A stretch of 10,929 nucleotides of DNA from Bacillota bacterium. Lineage in GTDB: Bacteria > Bacillota > Sulfobacillia > RBS10-35. Shown here in pieces: positions 6,654-10,929 of the stretch. The stretch lies in NCBI GenBank assembly GCA_029960865.1, contig JASBVX010000028.1:1-10929 (forward strand), written 5' to 3'. Each line of letters begins with the position of its first letter. The stretch's first letter is position 1. The position numbers and the translations under genes are program-made. The notes under the pieces were generated by a model that was given only the letters and a program-made list of their open reading frames with translations, was not told where the DNA came from and made no database searches.

Positions 6654-6683
6654 GAGGGTTCGCGATATCGCCGTATCCTTTTG
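6651..6683 (+). promoter_or_regulatory. Anomalous translation start region of pyrH
   Basis: The tsf stop TAA (6651-6653) is directly followed, in the same frame, by codons for EGSRYRRIL and then the LLKLSGE start of UMP kinase. AAGAGGG (6652-6658) looks like a ribosome binding site, but no ATG, GTG or TTG falls in frame until TTG 6681, which is 22 bases downstream. ATC at 6675 and TCG at 6660 are the nearest alternatives if a non-standard start or a base error is involved. Confidence 0.5.
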
Positions 6684-7370
6684 AAGCTGAGCGGGGAAGT
6701 GCTGGCGGGCCAGCAGGGCTATGGCATCGATCCCCAGGTGGTGGAGGCGCTGGCCCGCCAGATCAAAGAAGTGACGGAGCTAGGTGTGCAGGTGGGGGTG
6801 GTGGTGGGCGGAGGCAATATCTGGCGAGGCCAGATCGGCAGCGCCCAGGGGATGGACCGGGCCACCGCCGACTACATGGGGATGTTGGCGACCGTCATCA
6901 ACGCCCTGGCCCTCCAGGACGCCCTGGAGAAGCTGGGGGTGGAAACGCGGGTGCAGACGGCGGTGGAGATGCGCCAGGTGGCGGAGCCTTTTATCCGCCG
7001 CCGGGCGATCCGCCATCTGGAGAAGGGACGGGTGGTCATTTTCGGTGCCGGGATCGGCAGCCCCTATTTCACCACCGATACCACCGCAGCCCTGAGGGCG
7101 GCTGAGATCGAAGCGGAGATCATGTTCAAGGGAACGTCGGCCGACGGGGTCTACAGCGAGGATCCCCGGCAGAATCCGGCAGCCCACCGCTTTTCCCACA
7201 TCACCTATCTGGATGTGCTGCAGCAGGGGCTGAGGGTTTTGGATTCCACCGCCGTTTCCCTTTGCATGGAGAATAGGATCCCCATCCTGGTCTTCCAGCT
7301 GCTTCAGCCCGGGAACATCCGCAGGGCGGTCATGGGGGAACCCATCGGCACCCTTATCACGGTCGATTAG
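6681..7370 (+). CDS. pyrH: UMP kinase (uridylate kinase)
   Basis: The hexameric bacterial UMP kinase phosphorylates UMP to UDP with ATP in pyrimidine nucleotide synthesis. Recognised motifs, numbered from TTG 6681, are KLSGE (2-6), GGGNIWRG (43-50), the ADYMGMLATVINALALQD block (63-80), GAGIGSPYFTTDT (122-134) and DGVYSEDPR (155-163). The length of 229 residues is slightly below the family's 235-245. The missing part is the beginning of strand 1: the codons RYRRIL just upstream (from 6663) match the family, but no ordinary start codon precedes them after the tsf stop. The true start is therefore uncertain, and 6681 is only the first canonical codon. frr follows 11 bases later. Product identity is certain even though the start is not. 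Confidence 0.94.
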   Translation: MKLSGEVLAGQQGYGIDPQVVEALARQIKEVTELGVQVGVVVGGGNIWRGQIGSAQGMDRATADYMGMLATVINALALQDALEKLGVETRVQTAVEMRQVAEPFIRRRAIRHLEKGRVVIFGAGIGSPYFTTDTTAALRAAEIEAEIMFKGTSADGVYSEDPRQNPAAHRFSHITYLDVLQQGLRVLDSTAVSLCMENRIPILVFQLLQPGNIRRAVMGEPIGTLITVD

Positions 7371-7381
7371 GAGGGACGGAC

Positions 7382-7939
7382 ATGTGGCGGGATGTGCTGA
7401 AGGATGCGCGCACACGGATGGAGCATACCCAGGCCTCCTTCCAGCGGGAGCTGGGGAGCATCCGGGCCGGCAGGGCTACCCCGGCCCTTTTGGAGAAGAT
7501 CCGGGTGGATTATTACGGGGTGCCTACCCCTTTGGAGCAGATGGCCACCATCCAAGTCCCCGAGCCGAGGCTTTTGGTGATTCAACCTTGGGATAAAAGC
7601 CAGATCCCGGCCATCGAGAAGGCCATTCAGAAATCGGATCTGGGCATCAGCCCGGTGACCGACGGCGGGATTATCCGCCTGGCCGTCCCCCCCCTGACCC
7701 AGGAGCGGCGCCAGGAGCTGGTGAAGGCGGTCCGGCATCTGGCGGAGCAGGCCCGGGTGGCGGTCCGGAACATCCGCAGGGATGCCAACGATAAAGTGCG
7801 GGAACTGATCAAAGAAGGCGGCGTCTCTGAAGATGAAGGGAAAAGGGCCCAGGAGGAGATCCAGAAGCTGGTGGACAGCACCATCGCCGCGATCGATCGT
7901 ATTCTGGAGGAGAAGGAAAAGGAGATTCTGGAAGTGTGA
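7382..7939 (+). CDS. frr: Ribosome recycling factor
   Basis: RRF splits the post-termination ribosome together with EF-G. The 185-residue length is standard. Domain I helices occupy about residues 1-30 and 106-185, with the small domain II at about 31-105. Family motifs are visible: SIRAGRATPALL (26-37), VDYYGVPTPL (42-51), PWDKS (69-73), DLGISPVTDGGIIRL (86-100) and RNIRRDAND (129-137). ATG 7382 follows AGGAGGG at 7369-7375, six bases upstream and overlapping the pyrH stop. The TGA stop shares its A with the ATG of the next small ORF (TGATG). Confidence 0.98.
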   Translation: MWRDVLKDARTRMEHTQASFQRELGSIRAGRATPALLEKIRVDYYGVPTPLEQMATIQVPEPRLLVIQPWDKSQIPAIEKAIQKSDLGISPVTDGGIIRLAVPPLTQERRQELVKAVRHLAEQARVAVRNIRRDANDKVRELIKEGGVSEDEGKRAQEEIQKLVDSTIAAIDRILEEKEKEILEV

Positions 7940-8121
7940 TGGAGGAGCTCCTGAAACCCCTGGAAGAAGGGGCCTTTCCGGAACAAAAGGTGCGTAAACT
8001 CCAGACAGATCTGGCCCATGGCCAGTGGCGGGTGGTGGCTGTGCGGGAGGGGGAGGTCTGGGCGGCTCTTTTCCCGCCGGCGCGAAAGGCAGAGGATGCG
8101 GGTGGAGATCCTGAATCCTGA
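7939..8121 (+). CDS. Small hypothetical protein between frr and uppS
   Basis: This 60-residue ORF is not recognised. Its ATG overlaps the frr stop by one base (TGATG), and it runs 26 bases into uppS in another frame, so it would be translated by coupling at both ends. A GTG three bases earlier is an alternative start. Residues 1-30 look helical and charged. QWRVVAVREGEVWAALFPPA (about 29-48) looks like a beta hairpin, and the end is Gly/Asp/Ser-rich. Amino-acid composition is more protein-like than the antisense open frames. There is no independent ribosome binding site close to the start; a purine-rich run ends near 7922. If it is not coding, about 155 bases between frr and uppS would be empty in an otherwise compact operon. 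Confidence 0.5.
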   Translation: MEELLKPLEEGAFPEQKVRKLQTDLAHGQWRVVAVREGEVWAALFPPARKAEDAGGDPES

Positions 8122-8860
8122 GGTGCAGGGTTTGGCCAGCCTTTCCCGTGCGGAAAGGCAGCTTCCCCGCCATGTGGCCATCATCATGGACGGCAATGGG
8201 CGTTGGGCGCGGCAGAGAGGACATCCTCGCTCCTTCGGCCATGAGGCGGGGGTAGCGGCGGTGCGGCGGGCGATCAGGGCGGCCCTGGACATAGGGGTGG
8301 AAGCCCTTACCCTTTTTGCTTTCTCCACCGAGAATTGGCGCCGGCCGGCGGGAGAAGTGGAGTTCCTGTGGCATCTATTGCAGCGCCACCTGCAGGATGA
8401 TCTGCCGGAGCTTCATGCCCTGGGGGTGCGGGTGATGATCCTGGGGGAACGGCAGGATCTGCCGCAGGCTGTCCAGAGGGCGATTGCGGCGGCGGAAGAG
8501 GTGACGGCGGGGAATGACCGGCTTTTTTGCGCCTTTGCCGTGAACTACGGGGGTCGCCGGGACATCACCCGGGTGGCTCGGGAGCTGGCGGAGGAGGTAC
8601 GGCGGGGGCGCTTGCGCCCGGAAGATATCTCGGAGGACCTCTTGGAAAAGCGTTTGGCCACGGCTCCCCTGCCGTCCCTGGACCTTTTGATCCGCACTGG
8701 GGGCGAGATGAGGGTCAGCAATTTCCTTCTGTGGGAGCTGGCCTATGCGGAGTTTGTGTCCCTGCCGGTGTTGTGGCCCGATTTTGAAGCCGGCCACATG
8801 AGCCAGGCCATCCAGGAATACCAGAAGCGCCACCGGCGCTTCGGCGGAGTGGGGCCGTGA
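8096..8860 (+). CDS. uppS: Undecaprenyl diphosphate synthase (cis-prenyltransferase)
   Basis: This enzyme extends farnesyl diphosphate with isopentenyl diphosphate to C55 undecaprenyl diphosphate, the lipid carrier for peptidoglycan. Visible motifs are HVAIIMDGNGRWA (26-38, catalytic Asp32), GHEAG (48-52), FAFSTENW (74-81) and LIRTGGEMRVSNFLLW (198-213), followed by ELAYAEF (214-220). The usual RTSGEQR reads RTGGEMR, with Met in place of Gln, a mild variant. Length from ATG 8096 is 254 residues, typical for the family. An upstream in-frame ATG at 8018 would add 26 Arg/Gly/Trp-rich residues unlike the family, so it was not chosen. AAAGG at 8085-8089 lies six bases before the start. The stop overlaps the cdsA GTG (GTGA). 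Confidence 0.96.
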   Translation: MRVEILNPEVQGLASLSRAERQLPRHVAIIMDGNGRWARQRGHPRSFGHEAGVAAVRRAIRAALDIGVEALTLFAFSTENWRRPAGEVEFLWHLLQRHLQDDLPELHALGVRVMILGERQDLPQAVQRAIAAAEEVTAGNDRLFCAFAVNYGGRRDITRVARELAEEVRRGRLRPEDISEDLLEKRLATAPLPSLDLLIRTGGEMRVSNFLLWELAYAEFVSLPVLWPDFEAGHMSQAIQEYQKRHRRFGGVGP

Positions 8861-9654
8861 AGGATTTAGGGTGGCGTCTTTTAACCATCGCGGTGGGGCT
8901 CCCTTTGATGCTGGCGGCCATCTATCAGGGAGGGATCTGGCTCTTGCTTTTGACCCTCCTGCTGGCGCTTTTGGCGGGCATGGAGTTTAGCCGCCTTGCC
9001 CAGAGCCTTTACGGGGGCAGCTGGCCCCTGCCGGCCATGCTGGCCGGGGCGGCGGTGATCGTGGGGACGTACTATGGCGGGTTTGCCGGTTGGCAGCTGG
9101 GCCTTATGGGGGGCCTTTTCTGGCTCATCCTGTGGGGGGTTGTGCGGGCTGTGTGGGGAGGTCCGCAAAAGGCGGTGGCGGCTTTGACGGGAAGTTTGGT
9201 GTATCTTCTTTTGATCCCCTCCCTCTACGCCTTCATGATCCTTTTGCGGCAGGAGGGAATTCCCTACCTCTTGTGGCCGGTGGCGGTGGTGTGGTTGGCC
9301 GACGCGGGCGCCTATGTGTTTGGCCATTATGTGGGACGCCATCCCCTGGTGGGGGCTTTGAGCCCGGGGAAGACGTGGGAGGGTTTTCTGGGAGCCCTTT
9401 TGACGGCCGGCCTGGCGGGATGGGGATTTGCCTACCTGGCTTCCTGGCAGGTGCCCTTGACGGTGGTGGAGAGCATCCTTTTGGCGGTGGTGGGGACGTT
9501 GGGGGATGTGTTGGAATCGGCCTTTAAGCGGGCGGCGGCGGTGAAGGATTCGGGACGGATCCTTCCCGGCCACGGGGGGATTTGGGATCGATTCGACAGT
9601 TTGGCGGTGGCCCTTCCCCTGGCGGCCTTATTCCTAGGGCTGTGGGCCCAATGA
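8857..9654 (+). CDS. cdsA: Phosphatidate cytidylyltransferase (CDP-diglyceride synthase)
   Basis: This integral membrane enzyme makes CDP-diacylglycerol from CTP and phosphatidic acid, the branch point for acidic phospholipids and phosphatidylethanolamine. The 265 residues hold about seven or eight hydrophobic segments, with clear ones near 7-23, 27-41, 58-73, 80-95, 112-130, 136-155, 176-196 and 250-263. The cytidylyltransferase signature is present: SPGKTWEG (169-176), GDVLESAFKR (216-225) and KDSGRILPGHGGIWDRFDS (230-248). The GTG start at 8857 overlaps the uppS stop by four bases, and the stop overlaps the dxr ATG by four bases, so translation is coupled on both sides. The order uppS-cdsA-dxr is common in Bacillota. 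Confidence 0.96.
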   Translation: MKDLGWRLLTIAVGLPLMLAAIYQGGIWLLLLTLLLALLAGMEFSRLAQSLYGGSWPLPAMLAGAAVIVGTYYGGFAGWQLGLMGGLFWLILWGVVRAVWGGPQKAVAALTGSLVYLLLIPSLYAFMILLRQEGIPYLLWPVAVVWLADAGAYVFGHYVGRHPLVGALSPGKTWEGFLGALLTAGLAGWGFAYLASWQVPLTVVESILLAVVGTLGDVLESAFKRAAAVKDSGRILPGHGGIWDRFDSLAVALPLAALFLGLWAQ

Positions 9655-10847
9655 GGCCCATCGCCATCGTGGGGGCGACCGGATCCATCGGGCGGCAGGC
9701 GGTGGAGGTGATGCGCCGGCACCGGGAGAAGCTGGCCCTCCTGGCGGCGGCAGCCCGCTCCGACTGGGAGGGGATTCTGGCCCTGGCCCGGGAGTTTCCC
9801 TTGGAAGCAGTGGCCCTTTTGGACCGGGAGGCGGCCCAGACTTTGCAGAAGGAGTTCTGGAAGGAGGGGATTTCCCTTCCGGTCCTGGGGGGAGAAGAAG
9901 GGCTGGAGCAGGTGGCAGGATGGCCCGGGGCGGAGCGGGTCCTTTCCGCCGCCTGGGGAAGCCTGGGTTTGCGCACCACCTTGCGGGCCCTGGAGGCGGG
10001 AAAGGATGTGGCCTTGGCCAACAAGGAATCCCTGGTGGTGGGGGGGCCTTTGGTGAAAGAAGCCCTGCAGGCTTCAGGGCGACGGCTCATCCCGGTGGAC
10101 AGCGAACACACGGCCCTTTTCCAGATTCTGGAGGGGCGGCGGGAGGTGCCCCGGGCCCTCTGGCTGACGGCTTCGGGGGGACCCTTTCTGGGGCGCCATC
10201 CTTCCTCCCTCTGGCAGGTGACGGTGGAAGAAGCTTTGGCCCATCCTACCTGGCGCATGGGGGCCCGCATCACCATCGATTCCGCCACCCTTTTCAACAA
10301 GGGCCTGGAAGTCATGGAGGCCCATCATTTCTTCGGGGTGGATTACGACAAGATCCAGGTGGTCATCCACCCCCAAAGCTACATCCACTCCCTGGTGGAG
10401 TTTTCCGATGGGGCCTTTCTCGCCCATATGGGGGCCCCCGACATGAAAGGAGCCATTCAGTACGCCCTTTCCTACCCGGAGCGTTGGGAGCCTCCGGCGG
10501 CTTACCCGCCGCCCACCCAGTGGCCGGCCTTACAGTTTGCGCCGGTGGATGGGGAGCTCTTTCCGGCCCTGGCCCTGTGCTACAAGGTGGGGAAGATGGG
10601 CCATCTGGCGCCGGCCGTCATGAACGGAGCGAAGGAAGAAGGGGTGGAGGCGTTTTTGGCGGGGAGACTGGCCCTTCCCTACATTGCGGCGGTGGCGGGG
10701 GCGGCGGTAAAAGCCTATAGCCGGCGGGAGGATTTGCTGGAGCGGTCTTTGACGGTGGAGGCGGTGGAAGAAGCGGTGGCCTTCGGGCGGAACTTCGCCC
10801 GCCTTTGGATGGCGGAGCGCTCTTGGCCGAAAGGGGATATCCTTTGA
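9651..10847 (+). CDS. dxr: 1-deoxy-D-xylulose 5-phosphate reductoisomerase
   Basis: DXR converts DXP to methylerythritol 4-phosphate with NADPH and a divalent metal; it is the committed step of the MEP isoprenoid pathway and feeds UppS. The product is 398 residues, normal length. GATGSIG (8-14) binds NADPH, ALANKESLV (121-129) is conserved, and D150, S151 and E152 begin the metal site. ASGGPF (174-179), W201, M203 and SATLFNKGLE (211-220, with N216, K217 and E220) complete the active site. Near the C-terminus the usual NAANE reads NGAKE (325-329), a deviation outside the metal ligands. ATG 9651 overlaps the cdsA stop (ATGA) and gives the standard IAIVGATGS beginning; an in-frame ATG at 9582 lies within cdsA and is rejected. 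Confidence 0.97.
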   Translation: MRPIAIVGATGSIGRQAVEVMRRHREKLALLAAAARSDWEGILALAREFPLEAVALLDREAAQTLQKEFWKEGISLPVLGGEEGLEQVAGWPGAERVLSAAWGSLGLRTTLRALEAGKDVALANKESLVVGGPLVKEALQASGRRLIPVDSEHTALFQILEGRREVPRALWLTASGGPFLGRHPSSLWQVTVEEALAHPTWRMGARITIDSATLFNKGLEVMEAHHFFGVDYDKIQVVIHPQSYIHSLVEFSDGAFLAHMGAPDMKGAIQYALSYPERWEPPAAYPPPTQWPALQFAPVDGELFPALALCYKVGKMGHLAPAVMNGAKEEGVEAFLAGRLALPYIAAVAGAAVKAYSRREDLLERSLTVEAVEEAVAFGRNFARLWMAERSWPKGDIL

Positions 10848-10866
10848 GAAAAGGGGGAGGTGCGCT

Positions 10867-10929
10867 TTGGCCTGGGTGACGGTGATCCTCGTTTTGGGCG
10901 GCCTCATCTTCCTCCACGAGCTGGGCCAC
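10867..10929 (+). CDS. rseP: RseP/RasP site-2 intramembrane metalloprotease (3' partial)
   Basis: Only the first 21 codons lie in the window. They encode a hydrophobic segment ending in the zinc-binding motif HELGH (residues 17-21), preceded by GGLIFLH, which is the usual first transmembrane helix of RseP/RasP (M50 family). These proteases cut anti-sigma factors and remnant signal peptides within the membrane. TTG 10867 is chosen because GGAGG (10856-10860) is six bases upstream; GTG 10876 is less well placed. The gap after dxr is 19 bases, and dxr-rseP adjacency is widespread, which supports the call. Confidence 0.9.
   Translation, partial: MAWVTVILVLGGLIFLHELGH

Noticed and set aside
8018..8095. 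Longer uppS start at ATG 8018
   Set aside because: The extra residues are Arg/Gly/Trp-rich and unlike the family. ATG 8096 gives the usual distance to the MDGNGRWA motif.
7367..8374. Minus-strand open frame of 335 codons
   Set aside because: It is antisense to frr and the start of uppS, Pro/His/Arg-rich and without motifs.
9582..9650. Longer dxr start at ATG 9582
   Set aside because: The extra 23 residues are Pro/Gly-rich, lie within cdsA and precede the standard N-terminus. ATG 9651 with the ATGA overlap fits the family.
1..10929. CRISPR arrays, insertion sequences, tRNA or rRNA genes
   Set aside because: No repeat-spacer pattern, inverted terminal repeats, transposase motif or tRNA/rRNA-like sequence was noticed; the window is a compact core gene cluster.

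Overview
This window is a tightly packed, single-strand (+) cluster. It runs from the end of a flagellar export/regulation operon into a core translation, lipid and isoprenoid operon. The order flhA-flhF-(flhG position)-sigD-X-rpsB-tsf-pyrH-frr-uppS-cdsA-dxr-rseP is the one familiar from Bacillus subtilis and other Bacillota. The high GC content (clearly above 60% by eye), frequent TTG/GTG starts and the short EF-Ts point to a GC-rich, possibly thermophilic, deep-branching member of the Bacillota. The genus cannot be named from the sequence alone.

Layout. Bases 1-1621 hold FlhA without its N-terminus. FlhF (1622-2401) follows, short and with altered G2/G3 motifs. At 2408-3523, where flhG should lie, one ORF joins what looks like a collapsed, catalytically dead FlhG/MinD-type domain to an intact YcgR/PilZ c-di-GMP receptor. 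FliA/SigD (3539-4324) follows, then a small coupled ORF of unknown function (4321-4608) and a membrane-anchored protein in the swrB/ylxL position (4678-5181). The chemotaxis genes that sit between flhG and sigD in B. subtilis are absent here.

A well-formed sigma-A-type promoter (5168-5196) overlaps the end of that gene. It would start a roughly 130-base structured leader ahead of rpsB. Ribosomal protein S2, EF-Ts, UMP kinase, ribosome recycling factor, a 60-residue coupled ORF, undecaprenyl diphosphate synthase, CDP-diglyceride synthase and DXP reductoisomerase follow with short gaps or stop/start overlaps. The window ends in the first 21 codons of the RseP/RasP site-2 protease, just past its HELGH zinc motif.

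How the genes work together. The first half builds the flagellar export gate, places or regulates flagella, brakes them through c-di-GMP and switches on late flagellar genes. The second half supplies translation factors, UMP phosphorylation for pyrimidine nucleotides, and the isoprenoid and phospholipid precursors for the envelope. The most unusual points are the linked decay of the FlhF and FlhG nucleotide-binding motifs, the fusion of the FlhG remnant to YcgR, and a pyrH gene with no ordinary start codon where its conserved N-terminus should begin.
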